Made by a program: the position numbers and the translations under genes
The notes under the pieces: generated by a model
The model's database searches: none
Seen by the model: the letters and a program-made list of their open reading frames with translations, nothing else
What the model was told of the DNA's origin: nothing
Shown: positions 16,074-24,867 of the stretch, piece by piece
Layout of the letters: each line of letters opens with the position of its first letter
Position numbering within the stretch: position 1 is the stretch's first letter
Source of the DNA: Dactylosporangium sp. AC04546
GTDB taxonomy: Bacteria > Actinomycetota > Actinomycetes > Mycobacteriales > Micromonosporaceae
Assembly (NCBI RefSeq): GCF_022095675.1
Contig: NZ_JAHYSG010000051.1
Span: 20,828-84,827 of the forward strand
Length of the DNA stretch: 64,000 nucleotides
Direction of reading: 5' to 3'

Positions 16074-17198
16074 TCAGGATAGTGACGCCGGCACACCGTG
16101 CGCGGCCAGCGTGAACCTGGGGTCGAACGGCGTCTTCCCCATCGCCAGATCCGCCGCGATCTCCCCGATCAGCGGCGCGAACTTGGCCCCGTGCCCCGAA
16201 CACGGCGAGCACACGACCACATCACCCGCCCGATCCAGCACGAAGTCCTCGTTCGCCGTCTTGGTGTAGAGGCAGCTGGCCTCCGCGAACGGCTCCGGTA
16301 CGAGCCCCGGCAACCGGCGCCGTACGTAGTCGGTCACCCGCGCGCGACTGGCCGGCGAGACCACGCCGTCGCGCGAGTCCCCGGTGGTCACCGACCCTTC
16401 CGCGTGCTCGGCCACCTTGATCGCCCCGCCCGGCCCGCCGTCCCGCCCGCCCGGCAACCCGTAACTGGCCGTGTCGTCGCCCTTGTAGACGAAGATCGGC
16501 CACTCCGTGTTCGGGTCCCGCCGGGGGAAGTGGAAGGCCTGCTGCTGCGTCACGGTCAGCTCGGGCAGGGGCGTCAGCCCGCCGAGCACGTCGGACATCC
16601 AGGCCCCGGCCGCCACGACCACCCGCCCGGCGACCTGGCTGCCGCCCGTGGCCAGGTGCAGCCGCACACCACCGCCCGCCAGCGGCTCGATCCGCCGCAC
16701 CGGCGTGCTCGCGGACGCCGGCACCCCGGCCCGCGCGGCCTCCGACAGCATCGAACGCACCGCCAGATCGGCGTCGACGACACCCGCCTCCGGGTGGTAC
16801 GTGACCGGCCCGTCGAACGCGAACCCGGGCCAGCGCCGTGACGCCTCCGACGCGGGCATCAGCTCGTGCGGCACACCGGCCTCGGCGAGCCGCGCCGCGA
16901 TCTGCGCCGGATCACGGCGCCGCCCGAAGTCCAGGCCACCGGTCGTGCGCAGCACGGATGCCCCCGCGGCCAGCTCCAGTTCCCGCCACAGCTCCCCCGC
17001 CAGCCCGGTCATCCGCAGGTACAGCGGATCCGGGTAGGCCCGCCGGTAGATCCGCGCCGAACCGTGCGAGCTGCCCGCCGGGTGCCCGAACTCCCGCGCC
17101 TCGAAGAGCGCTGCCGACACCCCGCGGCGGCCCAACGCCCAGGCCGTCGCCGCCCCCATCAGCCCGGCGCCGATCACCGCCACCTCGACCGCGGACAC
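16074..17198 (-). CDS. Sarcosine-oxidase/N-methyl-amino-acid-oxidase-like flavoprotein
   Basis: 374 aa, the length of monomeric sarcosine oxidases. N-terminal FAD-binding motif VAVIGAGLMGAATAWALGRRG, then the MSOX-type SSHGSARIYRRAYPD. Near residue 305 SCLYTKTANEDF carries a Cys at the place where MSOX binds FAD covalently. SGHGAKFAPLIGE closes the FAD site. The family oxidises N-methyl or secondary amino acids to the amino acid plus aldehyde and hydrogen peroxide. Six bases separate it from glxD, so it belongs to the Glx-GlnT transcription unit. A role in demethylating N-methylglutamate is suggested by context, not proven. Confidence 0.82.
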   Translation of the reverse strand: MSAVEVAVIGAGLMGAATAWALGRRGVSAALFEAREFGHPAGSSHGSARIYRRAYPDPLYLRMTGLAGELWRELELAAGASVLRTTGGLDFGRRRDPAQIAARLAEAGVPHELMPASEASRRWPGFAFDGPVTYHPEAGVVDADLAVRSMLSEAARAGVPASASTPVRRIEPLAGGGVRLHLATGGSQVAGRVVVAAGAWMSDVLGGLTPLPELTVTQQQAFHFPRRDPNTEWPIFVYKGDDTASYGLPGGRDGGPGGAIKVAEHAEGSVTTGDSRDGVVSPASRARVTDYVRRRLPGLVPEPFAEASCLYTKTANEDFVLDRAGDVVVCSPCSGHGAKFAPLIGEIAADLAMGKTPFDPRFTLAAHGVPASLS

Positions 17199-17204
17199 GG
17201 CACC

Positions 17205-18527
17205 TCACCGACCTTCCGGGAGGCCGGGGATCCAGTCGGTGCCGGCCAACGGCACCCGGGCCATGGCGGCGGACTCGACGGTGAGCGCCACGAGGTCTTC
17301 CGGTTCCAGATGGTGTACGTCGGACTTGCCGCACGCACGGGCCAGCATGGTGGTCTCCATGGTCAACGCGCGCAGGTAGTTGGCGACGCGGCGGCCGCCC
17401 TCGACCGGGTCGAGGCGCTCCGTCAGCGCCGGGTCCTGGGTGGCGATGCCGACCGGGCAGCCGCCGGTGTGGCAGGCGGTGCACGATCCGGCGGCGGTCG
17501 CCAGCGACAGGTAGCCGGGGCGGGCGTCGAGCCGGGTGCCGCCGGGGCCGTCGTACTCGGTGTCGTTGCAGCCCAGCGCGATGAGCGCGCCCACCCCGAT
17601 CGACACCGCGTCGGCACCGAGGGCGAGGGCCTTGGCGACGTCGGCGCCCGAGCGGATACCGCCGGAGACGATCAGTTTGACGTCCGGGTTGCCCTCGATG
17701 GCGTCGGAGGCCTGACGGACCGCGGCGAGCGTCGGGATGCCGGTGTGCTCGATGAAGACGTCCTGGGTGGCGCCGGTGCCGCCCTGCATGCCGTCGACGA
17801 CCACCACGTCGGCGCCGGCCGCGACGGCCAGGCGGACGTCGTGGAAGGTCCGGGTCGCGCCGACCTTGACGTAGATCGGGACCCGCCAGTCGGTCGCCTC
17901 GCGCAGCTCCTCGATCTTGATGCGCAGATCGTCGGGGCCGGTCCAGTCCGGATGACGGCTGGCCGAGCGCTGGTCGACGCCCTCGGGCAGGGTACGCATG
18001 GCGGCGACCCGCTCGCCCACCTTCTGGCCCAGGAGCATCCCCCCGCCGCCGGGCTTCGCGCCCTGCCCGAGGACGATCTCGACGGCGTCCGCCGCCCGCA
18101 GGTCGTCCGGATTGAATCCGTACCGCGACGGCAGGCACTGGTACACCAGGGTCTTGGAGCTCTTGCGCTCCTCGGGGGTCATGCCGCCGTCACCGGTGGT
18201 GGTGGAGGTACCGACCTCGGAGGCGGCCCGGCCGAGCGCCTCCTTCGCCTGCGCGGAGAGCGAGCCGAAGGACATGCCGGCGATGGTGATCGGAATGTCG
18301 AGGACGACGGGCTCCCGGGCATTCCTGGCGCCGAGAACGGTGCGGGTCTCGCAGCGCTCCCGGTAGCCCTCCAGCGGGTAGCGGGAGGCGCTCGCGGTGA
18401 GCAGGAGCAGGTCGTCGAAGCTGGGCACGGCGCGGCGGGCGCCCATCCCGCGGATCGCGTAGCGGCCGAGGCGGGCCCGCTCCCGGATGTCGGCCTGCAC
18501 GCCCGGGGAGAAGGTGTGGTTGTCCAA
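17205..18527 (-). CDS. glxD: Glutamate-synthase-like FMN/iron-sulfur protein (GlxD / N-methylglutamate synthase large subunit type)
   Basis: Start set at the TTG 18525-18527 (LDNHTFSPG) because GGGAGG lies six bases before; upstream frame overlaps glxC. 440 aa corresponding to the synthase domain of GltB: FGSLSAQAKEALGRAASEVGTS, GQGAKPGGGGMLLG, YVKVGATRTFHDVRLAVAAGADVVVVDGMQGGTGAT and the 3Fe-4S motif CTACHTGGCPVGIATQ. It binds FMN and takes ammonia from the amidotransferase subunit. With GlxB and GlxC it replaces a single large GltB chain by three small subunits, as in the GlxBCD and MgsABC complexes. Confidence 0.88.
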   Translation of the reverse strand: MDNHTFSPGVQADIRERARLGRYAIRGMGARRAVPSFDDLLLLTASASRYPLEGYRERCETRTVLGARNAREPVVLDIPITIAGMSFGSLSAQAKEALGRAASEVGTSTTTGDGGMTPEERKSSKTLVYQCLPSRYGFNPDDLRAADAVEIVLGQGAKPGGGGMLLGQKVGERVAAMRTLPEGVDQRSASRHPDWTGPDDLRIKIEELREATDWRVPIYVKVGATRTFHDVRLAVAAGADVVVVDGMQGGTGATQDVFIEHTGIPTLAAVRQASDAIEGNPDVKLIVSGGIRSGADVAKALALGADAVSIGVGALIALGCNDTEYDGPGGTRLDARPGYLSLATAAGSCTACHTGGCPVGIATQDPALTERLDPVEGGRRVANYLRALTMETTMLARACGKSDVHHLEPEDLVALTVESAAMARVPLAGTDWIPGLPEGR

Positions 18528-18540
18528 CGGGGCCTCCCGG

Positions 18541-19224
18541 TCAGTACGCGTCGTGCGCATGGGTGTCGAAGTGGTAGAGCTGGCGGGCCGACGCCACGCG
18601 GGTGACGTTCTCCGCATCGATGTGGTCGAAGCCGCAGCGGGCGGCCAGTTCGCGCACCCGGGCGACGTCGGTCTCGGTCAGCTCCTCGACCCGGGCATCG
18701 GTGCCGAGGCTGCGGATCTTCCCGGCCACGTAGATGACCGCCTCGTAGAGGGAGTCGCCGAGGTGGGCGCCGGCGTCGCCGCCGATCAGGACGGTGCCGG
18801 CCTGGGCGAGGAAGGCGCAGTACGGCCCGACGTCGCCACCGACGGCGAGGGTGCCGCCCTTGAGCGAGATCGCGGCACGCAGTGAGGCGTCGCCGTCGAC
18901 CACGACCGTGCCGCCGTGTGCGCAGGACGCGGCGCTCTGGCTGGCGTCGCCCTTGACGTGCACCAGACCGGACATCAGGTTCTCGCCGGCGCCCCAGCCC
19001 GCCGGGCCGTTGACGATCACCGTGGCGCGTTTGCCGAGGCCGCCGGCGTAGTACCCGGCCGCGCCGTCAATCGTGACGGTGACGTCGGCGTCGAGGCCGA
19101 CGGCGAGGTTGTGCCGGCCCATCGGGTTCGCCAGCCGGACGCTGGCGCCGTCCGTCAGTTCGCGGAGGGTGCGGTTCGCTTCCCGTACCGGCGAACGGTC
19201 GAGGTCGACGGTCAGCGTGTCCAC
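18541..19224 (-). CDS. glxC: GXGXG-domain subunit of glutamate-synthase-like complex (GlxC)
   Basis: 227 aa from the GTG at 19224, which follows a GGAGG site and overlaps the end of glxB by 13 nt. The product is a right-handed beta-helix built of GxxGxG repeats (GYYAGGLGKRATVIVNGPAGWGAGENL, GDVGPYCAFLAQAGTVLIGGDAGAHLGDSLYEA), the C-terminal domain of GltB. It is structural, joining the amidotransferase and synthase subunits. The last 60 residues are helical and end HFDTHAHDAY. Confidence 0.87.
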   Translation of the reverse strand: MDTLTVDLDRSPVREANRTLRELTDGASVRLANPMGRHNLAVGLDADVTVTIDGAAGYYAGGLGKRATVIVNGPAGWGAGENLMSGLVHVKGDASQSAASCAHGGTVVVDGDASLRAAISLKGGTLAVGGDVGPYCAFLAQAGTVLIGGDAGAHLGDSLYEAVIYVAGKIRSLGTDARVEELTETDVARVRELAARCGFDHIDAENVTRVASARQLYHFDTHAHDAY

Positions 19225-20087
19225 GAGTAGACCTCCTCCGGCTGGGGTTCGAAGATGCGGGCGGTTTCGATGCCGGGCAGCGCGGCGAGCGCGCGGTACT
19301 CGGAGGCCATCGCGACCCAGCGGTCGGTCTCGGCGATCAGGGCCGGCTTGCAGGCGACGGCGTCGCGCACCACCGCGAAGCTGTCGGCGGTCGAGACGAG
19401 CAGGGTGTAGAAGCCGTCGAAGCGCTCGCAGAGCAGCCGCAGCGCCTTCTCCACGTCGTCGCCCCGGCTCAGCCGGTGGGCGAGGAACCGGGCGCCGACC
19501 TCGGAGTCGTTGTCGCTGTCGAAGGTGACGCCGTCGCCGATCAGCTCGCGACGGATCGTGGCGTGGTTGGCGAATGAGCCGTTGTGCACGAGGCAGACAC
19601 CGTCCTCGACGGAGAACGGGTGGCAGCCCTCGGGCGTGACGGCGGACTCGGTCGCCATCCGGGTGTGGGCGACGGCCTGGTAGCCGGTGATCGAGTCCAA
19701 GCCGAAGCGATCGGCCACGGCCATCGGATGACCGACGCCCTTGAGCACGGCGAGACCCGGGCCGCGACCGGCGATCAACGCGTGCGGCAGGGCCGTCCGG
19801 ACCTGCGAGGCCAGCAGTGCCGTCGGGATCGCGGCGCTGAGGAGCACCACTCCCCCGCGTTCGACCGCCGTCACGCCCTTGACGGCCGCCTGTGCCTCCG
19901 CGACCGTCGTGCCCAGCAGGGCGACGGTGGCCTGGCCATGCGGGGCGAGGGTGTCGTCGCCGTAGACGGCGATGCCGGCCGAGTCGGGGCCGCGCTCCGA
20001 GACCTGGTGGAGCATGCCGCGCAGCAGTGCGCCGAGCCGGGGCTGCAGCGTGTCGTCGCGCAGGTGCAGGCCGACGATTCCACACAT
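19212..20087 (-). CDS. glxB: Class II glutamine amidotransferase subunit (GlxB)
   Basis: 291 aa, ATG at 20087 with AGGAGGTACC before it. The mature nucleophile is Cys2 (MCGIVGLHL). Other Ntn-amidotransferase features: SERGPDSAG, AVAHTRMATESAVTPEGCHPF, LVHNGSFANH and DNDSEVGARFLAHR. It releases ammonia from glutamine for the GlxD subunit. It overlaps glxC and follows glnT by 23 nt, indicating one transcript. Confidence 0.9.
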   Translation of the reverse strand: MCGIVGLHLRDDTLQPRLGALLRGMLHQVSERGPDSAGIAVYGDDTLAPHGQATVALLGTTVAEAQAAVKGVTAVERGGVVLLSAAIPTALLASQVRTALPHALIAGRGPGLAVLKGVGHPMAVADRFGLDSITGYQAVAHTRMATESAVTPEGCHPFSVEDGVCLVHNGSFANHATIRRELIGDGVTFDSDNDSEVGARFLAHRLSRGDDVEKALRLLCERFDGFYTLLVSTADSFAVVRDAVACKPALIAETDRWVAMASEYRALAALPGIETARIFEPQPEEVYSWTR

Positions 20088-20110
20088 GTCGGTACCTCCT
20101 TCGGTGCGTG

Positions 20111-21439
20111 CTAGACGGCGGTCAGGTACCGGTTGGTCTCCCAGCCGGTAACGGTGTTGTGCCAGCCGAGGAACTCGTCGCGCTTGCGGTCGGCGAAGTA
20201 GCCGGCGACGCCGGGACCGGCGGCATCGAGGGCGCGCTGTACGACCGGGTCGGCGTGCAGCGCGTCGACGGCGTGCAGGAGCGTGACCGGCAGCGGGACG
20301 GCGCCGGCCGGGTGCTGCCCGGGACCGGACGGGTCGCCGGGATCGACCTTGCGCTCCATGCCGTCGAGGCCGGCGGTGAGCAGGGCGGCGATGGCCAGGT
20401 ACGGGTTGGCGGAGCCGTCGCCGCCGCGCACCTCGACGCGGTTGCGGTCGGGGACGCGGATCAGGTGCGTGCGATCGTTCCCGCCGTAGCTGGCCCGGTT
20501 CGGGGCCCAGGTGGCACCGGAGTTGGTGGAGACGGCGCCACGCCGCTTGTAGGAGTTGACGGTCGGCGCGAGCACCGACAGCAGGCCCGGCGCGTGCTCC
20601 AGGACCCCGCCGACGAAGTAGTACGCCAGCTCGGAGAGGCCGAGACCGCGCTGGTCGGCGTCGTCCGGAAAGAGCGGTTCGGCCCCGGACCACAGTGACA
20701 TGTGCAGGTGCAGGCCGTTGCCGGTGCGGTCGGTGAACGGCTTCGGCATGAAGGTGGCGAGCATGCCGCGCTGCTCTGCCAGCATCTGGATCAGATAGCG
20801 GGCGGTGATCACCCGGTCAGCGGTGGTGAGCGCGTCGGCGAACGTGAAGTTCTGCTCGAACTGGCCGTTCGCGTCCTCGTGGTCGTTGGCGTAGTTGCCC
20901 CAGCCGAGGCCGTTCATGGCGGTGGAGACCGCGGTGAGGTGGTCGTACATGCGGGTCACGCCGCGAGCGTCGTAGCAGGGCTGGGCGGCCCGGTCGTCGG
21001 CGTCGGCGGTGCGCAGACCACCGCTCACGTCCCGGTTGAGCAGGAAGTACTCGATCTCGGCGCCGACGTGCGCGTCGTAGCCCTTCTCCCGCAGGTCGGC
21101 GAGGACGGCCTGGAGGATGACGCGTGGCGCGTACGGCCACGGGCTGCCCTCGACGTGCGGGTCGCAGTGCACCATGGCGAGCCCGTCGCGCAGGAACGGC
21201 AGCGCGGCGAAGCTGGCCGGGTCGGGAATCGCCATGATGTCGGGGTCGCAGGGCTGCTGTCCGAGCGCGCCCGCGGCGTAGCCGGCGAAACCGACACCCT
21301 CGGTGGCGAGCGCCTCCAGCGCCTCGACCGGCACCAGCTTGGCGCACGGCTTGCCGTCGAGGTCGACGAAGGTCGCCAGGATGAATCGGGTCTGATGCTG
21401 GTCTGTGAGGCCTTTGAGCGCTTCGTACCGGTCCGCCAC
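20111..21439 (-). CDS. glnT: Type III glutamine synthetase-like ligase (GlnT / gamma-glutamylmethylamide synthetase type)
   Basis: 442 aa. Glutamine-synthetase catalytic landmarks are in order: HVGAEIEYFLL, NGQFEQNFTFADALTTAD, GNGLHLHMSLW, APTVNSYKRR, and NRVEVRGGDGSANPYLA. Sequences of this GlnT/GmaS group ligate glutamate to ammonia or methylamine. First gene of the unit, followed by GlxBCD and the oxidase: ligase, synthase and oxidase together fit the gamma-glutamylmethylamide to N-methylglutamate route for methylamine nitrogen. Simple glutamine/glutamate synthesis remains an alternative. Confidence 0.88.
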   Translation of the reverse strand: MADRYEALKGLTDQHQTRFILATFVDLDGKPCAKLVPVEALEALATEGVGFAGYAAGALGQQPCDPDIMAIPDPASFAALPFLRDGLAMVHCDPHVEGSPWPYAPRVILQAVLADLREKGYDAHVGAEIEYFLLNRDVSGGLRTADADDRAAQPCYDARGVTRMYDHLTAVSTAMNGLGWGNYANDHEDANGQFEQNFTFADALTTADRVITARYLIQMLAEQRGMLATFMPKPFTDRTGNGLHLHMSLWSGAEPLFPDDADQRGLGLSELAYYFVGGVLEHAPGLLSVLAPTVNSYKRRGAVSTNSGATWAPNRASYGGNDRTHLIRVPDRNRVEVRGGDGSANPYLAIAALLTAGLDGMERKVDPGDPSGPGQHPAGAVPLPVTLLHAVDALHADPVVQRALDAAGPGVAGYFADRKRDEFLGWHNTVTGWETNRYLTAV

Positions 21440-21567
21440 GGCAACCCACCTCTGTCCACTACGGGGAACCCTAGTTGAACAGAAGTAGACCCGGCGATTG
21501 TTGCCTTGCCGTACAGGTGTTGTGTCACGTCGGTTTCGCCGGCCATCGTGCCTGGTGGCGGCGGTCG

Positions 21568-21602
21568 CCGTGCCCCGCCCGGAACGCCCGGGCGGGGCAC
21601 GG
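21568..21602. terminator. Strong hairpin terminator after the propeller gene
   Basis: A stem of about 14 bp (CGTGCCCCGCCCGG pairing with CCGGGCGGGGCACG region) lies six bases past the stop of the 21608-23143 gene on its downstream side. It separates the second catabolic operon from glnT. Confidence 0.7.
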
Positions 21603-21607
21603 TCGGT

Positions 21608-23143
21608 TCAGCGGGCCGAGACGGTACCCGTGCTGTTGATCATCATGAGCTTGAGCTGGCCGCCGTCCATGTACGTCTGCGCGGGCGTCAGGTACCCGTC
21701 GCTGGAGGTGGCGGTCGCCCGGTTGAACGTCTCCTGGAAGTGCGGGATGTACCCGGCCTCGCTCCGGAAGTTCGTCAGCGTCGCGGTCGACTCCGTCCAG
21801 TGGTACATGTTGGTCTGCCACTTCGGGAAGTAGTAGCCGGGCACATCCGGCTCGCCGGGATCCCGCGTCGGGGAGACCAGCCAGTCGTCCACGCCGTCAC
21901 CGTCGACGTCGGCGATGTCCCAGAGGAACTGGTCCTTGATGGCGTAGCGGTCGGTCGTCGCGCCGGGATCGGAGATGTGCAGGTACCAGTGCCCGCCGCT
22001 GTAGACGTTGTACGCGATCCGGGACGTGCCCGCGGTGCGGACGAACGGATTCGCCGGGTACGACACCCGGTTCTCGTACTTGTTGCCGTCGCTGTTGTCG
22101 TGTGCGTACGAGTAGAACCGGTCGTCGATCGTGTTGCCGCCGAGACTGTAGACCGAGACGTGCCGCTCGATACCGCCCCACGGGTCACGGCTCATCGTGC
22201 CGGAGAGCCGGTCCAGGTACAGGGAGTAGTTACTGGTGCCGGCGACCAGCACCACCTTGTCGGCGTTGCCGGGGTCGACCGCGACGACGCCGTAGTTACG
22301 CCCGGCGATGTCCGTACGGCCACCGGTCAGGTAGGGCCGGTCGGCGACGAGCTGGCTCGCGCTCAACGCACCGACCGCATACTGCACGACCCGTCCCGAC
22401 GTCCAGAACACGAGCCGCTGCTGCCCTGACACGCTGGTGATGAGCCCGTTGGCGACGTGGGAGTTGGTGATGTACTTCGTCCCGGTCGGGTAGGTGTTCA
22501 GCTGCGCGTTGGTGTACGCGCCGTCGTACGACGACGTCGACGGGAAGTAGAGCGCCCCGTCCGTGGTGAAGGAGGTGCCGTTGAAGCCGAAGAACCAGGA
22601 GGTGCTGGCATAGTACGGCGACACCGCGATCTTGCTCGTCGTGCCGCCCCACAGCACACCCATCTCGGTCCACTGGCGGGTCGGGTAGATCGTGCTGCCG
22701 AAGTTCCAGCAGAGGTCGGTGAGCGGGGACAAGGGCGTCTGCCGCACCCCGGTCCGTCCACTGTAGAAGTACAGCGTCGTGGTCTGCTCCGGGGTGGTGC
22801 CACACATGTTGCCGGTCAGCGCGGAAACCACGACGAACACGTCGGGCCATCCGTCGCTGTCGTAGTCGAACCCGCCGTACGGGCCGTATCCGGTGGTGCT
22901 CGCCGTCCACAGCTGCGTGCCGGACTGGTCGACGGCGCGCAGCGTGCCGCCGGTGAGCTCGAATCCGACGGCACTGACCGTCGCGCTGCCGGTCACCTTG
23001 TTGACCGGCAGCACCGTGCCGCCGGACAGGACGATGACATTGCCTACGGCGGGCGGACTCGCCGCCGCCGGTGCCGCGCCGGCCAGGCCGGCGGCTGCTG
23101 CCACCACAAGACAGGTTGAGAGATGGAAGACGAGTCGGCGCAT
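21608..23143 (-). CDS. Secreted FG-GAP/VCBS-type beta-propeller protein
   Basis: 511 aa with signal peptide MRRLVFHLSTCLVVAAAAG to APAAAS. The mature protein is rich in Gly, Tyr, Thr and Ser, with repeated strand-loop units and two calcium-type Asp loops, DYDSDGWPDVF near residue 95 and DVDGDGVDDWL near residue 415. This suggests a six- or seven-bladed FG-GAP propeller that binds an extracellular ligand. It is the last gene of the operon running from 31986 and ends at a strong hairpin. No catalytic motif is seen, so an extracellular binding role is the best guess. Confidence 0.6.
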   Translation of the reverse strand: MRRLVFHLSTCLVVAAAAGLAGAAPAAASPPAVGNVIVLSGGTVLPVNKVTGSATVSAVGFELTGGTLRAVDQSGTQLWTASTTGYGPYGGFDYDSDGWPDVFVVVSALTGNMCGTTPEQTTTLYFYSGRTGVRQTPLSPLTDLCWNFGSTIYPTRQWTEMGVLWGGTTSKIAVSPYYASTSWFFGFNGTSFTTDGALYFPSTSSYDGAYTNAQLNTYPTGTKYITNSHVANGLITSVSGQQRLVFWTSGRVVQYAVGALSASQLVADRPYLTGGRTDIAGRNYGVVAVDPGNADKVVLVAGTSNYSLYLDRLSGTMSRDPWGGIERHVSVYSLGGNTIDDRFYSYAHDNSDGNKYENRVSYPANPFVRTAGTSRIAYNVYSGGHWYLHISDPGATTDRYAIKDQFLWDIADVDGDGVDDWLVSPTRDPGEPDVPGYYFPKWQTNMYHWTESTATLTNFRSEAGYIPHFQETFNRATATSSDGYLTPAQTYMDGGQLKLMMINSTGTVSAR

Positions 23144-23164
23144 ACGAACTCCTTGTCTTCTCGG

Positions 23165-24100
23165 TTACGAGGCGTGCTCCAAGGCGTCAAGCACCCGCAT
23201 CGCCGGCAGCACGTCTGCCACCGTGCAGCGCGGGGTGCGACCCTCGGTGACGGCGGCGAGGAAATCAGCGTCCTGCGCCTCGATCGCCGCGTCCTGGGTG
23301 GCCGCCACACCGGCCGAGTCGACGATGACGCCGTCGGGCCCGTAGAGGCGGCCGTCGTTGATGTGCAACGTCTGGTCCTCCGCGATCAGCACGTAGTCGC
23401 TGACCGGTTCGCGGGAGTGGTACGACAGCGACAGCGTGGCCATGTCGCCGGACGGGGTGACGAGCACCGCACCGACGTCCATCGGGCCGCCGCTCCCGGG
23501 CCAGTCCGGGCCGCAGCCGCCGTACACCTTGGCCTCGGTCGCGTCGAGCAGCCACAGCGCCGTGTCCGCGAGGTGCGCGCCGTGGTGCCAGAGCACACTG
23601 TCGGTCCAGTCCCGGGTCCGCCCGGTCCAGCCGACGTTGCTCTGCCGCAGCTGCAGCGAGCGGGCGATGATGTGGCGCAGCCGCAGCTCCCCGCGCTCCA
23701 CGCGGGCGCGGACCTCCAGGTGCGGCGCCCAGAACCGCAGCGTGTGGCCCATCGCCGCGTGCCGGCCGGTCTCTGCGGCGATCCGCGCCACCAGCTCGGC
23801 CTCCGCGAGCGAGACACCGGCCGGGATCTCGCACAGCACGTGCTTGCCGGCGCGCAGCGCGGCGACGCTCAACGCGGCGTGCACCGGGCTCGGCGCGGCG
23901 ACGACGACCGCGTCGATCTCGTCGTCCGCCAGCAGCTCGTCGGTGTCCACATAGGATCGTGGAATGTCGTGCTCGGCTGAGAACTCGGCGTTCTCGTCAG
24001 GTTTCGGGCCCGCTACCGCGACGACCCGGCCACCGGCGGCCCGGATCGCCCGGGCGTGACAGGCGCCGATCGCGCCCGGGCCGAGGATTCCTACACCCAT
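23165..24100 (-). CDS. Gfo/Idh/MocA-family NAD(P)-dependent oxidoreductase
   Basis: 311 aa. N-terminal Rossmann motif GVGILGPGAIGACHARAI, then VVAAPSPVHAALSVAALRAGKHVLCEIPAGVSLAEAEL, where the usual EKP catalytic Lys motif reads EIP, so the family's catalytic Lys is replaced by Ile. C-terminal dehydrogenase domain with HHGAHLADTALWLL carrying the His of the active site. Members oxidise sugars, inositols or amino-alcohol derivatives. It overlaps the upstream amidohydrolase gene by 10 nt. The missing Lys makes activity uncertain. Confidence 0.82.
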   Translation of the reverse strand: MGVGILGPGAIGACHARAIRAAGGRVVAVAGPKPDENAEFSAEHDIPRSYVDTDELLADDEIDAVVVAAPSPVHAALSVAALRAGKHVLCEIPAGVSLAEAELVARIAAETGRHAAMGHTLRFWAPHLEVRARVERGELRLRHIIARSLQLRQSNVGWTGRTRDWTDSVLWHHGAHLADTALWLLDATEAKVYGGCGPDWPGSGGPMDVGAVLVTPSGDMATLSLSYHSREPVSDYVLIAEDQTLHINDGRLYGPDGVIVDSAGVAATQDAAIEAQDADFLAAVTEGRTPRCTVADVLPAMRVLDALEHAS

Positions 24101-24867
24101 GAAGGCCTCCCGAGGATCGTGGCGGCGCTGCGGCCGAGCACCCGGTCCCGCTCGTCCGGATCGAGGAACGTCATGTGGTCGGTCACGTGCACGACGGCGG
24201 CGGCGTAGTCGGCGTCCGTACCGCCGGCCCGGTTCCAGTCACCGCTCCACATGAGACGGTCGGCGCCGAAGGCGGCCAGGCACATCCGCAGGTACGGTAC
24301 GGCGTCCGGGTAGGGGTACGGGGTGGCGGCGTTGAGGAAGAAGCCCGACCACGAGGCCGACGTGTTCGGCCGCTCGGCCAGCCGCAGGAACTGCCGGAAC
24401 CCGGGGTACGGGGCGGGATCGTCGGCGAACCGCAGCCAGCCGAGATGCTCCAGCCGGAAGTGCACGCCCGGGTGGTGGTCCACCACGTCGAGGAACGTGT
24501 CGTCGACGACGTCGGTGAACGGGCCGGTGACGCTCGCCGTCAGGCCGTGCGCGTCCATCGCCTTCCAGACGTCGCCACGCACCCGCGCCGGCAGGCGGAC
24601 CCCGCCGAGCACCCCTCGCCTCGCCAACTCGTCGATCCGCCGCGGTGCCGCGGGGTCGTCCGCGTCCACCAGCCCGATCCCGGTGAACACCTCGGGATCC
24701 TCCTGGACGACCCGCTCCAGGTAGGCGTTGTCGGCGTTGCCGAGGTACTGCACGAGGACGGCCCGGTCGATGCCGCACCGGCGCATGCTGTCCCGGTACT
24801 CCTCGACCGGACGGTACTTGGTGAGGCCGACGTGGACGTGGCAGTCGACGATCCCCGGCTCAGGCAT
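24091..24867 (-). CDS. Amidohydrolase family 2 protein
   Basis: 258 aa from the ATG at 24867, whose first codons overlap the stop of the isochorismatase-like gene by 8 nt. The HxH motif is at the start (GIVDCHVHVG), followed by VLVQYLGNADNAYLERVV, FRLEHLGWLRF and the late Asp in LMWSGDWNRAG. This is the PF04909 metal-dependent hydrolase fold (lactonase/decarboxylase group). Substrate unknown. Membership in the Dpp-type operon suggests it opens a lactone or cyclic intermediate. Confidence 0.8.
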   Translation of the reverse strand: MPEPGIVDCHVHVGLTKYRPVEEYRDSMRRCGIDRAVLVQYLGNADNAYLERVVQEDPEVFTGIGLVDADDPAAPRRIDELARRGVLGGVRLPARVRGDVWKAMDAHGLTASVTGPFTDVVDDTFLDVVDHHPGVHFRLEHLGWLRFADDPAPYPGFRQFLRLAERPNTSASWSGFFLNAATPYPYPDAVPYLRMCLAAFGADRLMWSGDWNRAGGTDADYAAAVVHVTDHMTFLDPDERDRVLGRSAATILGRPSWV

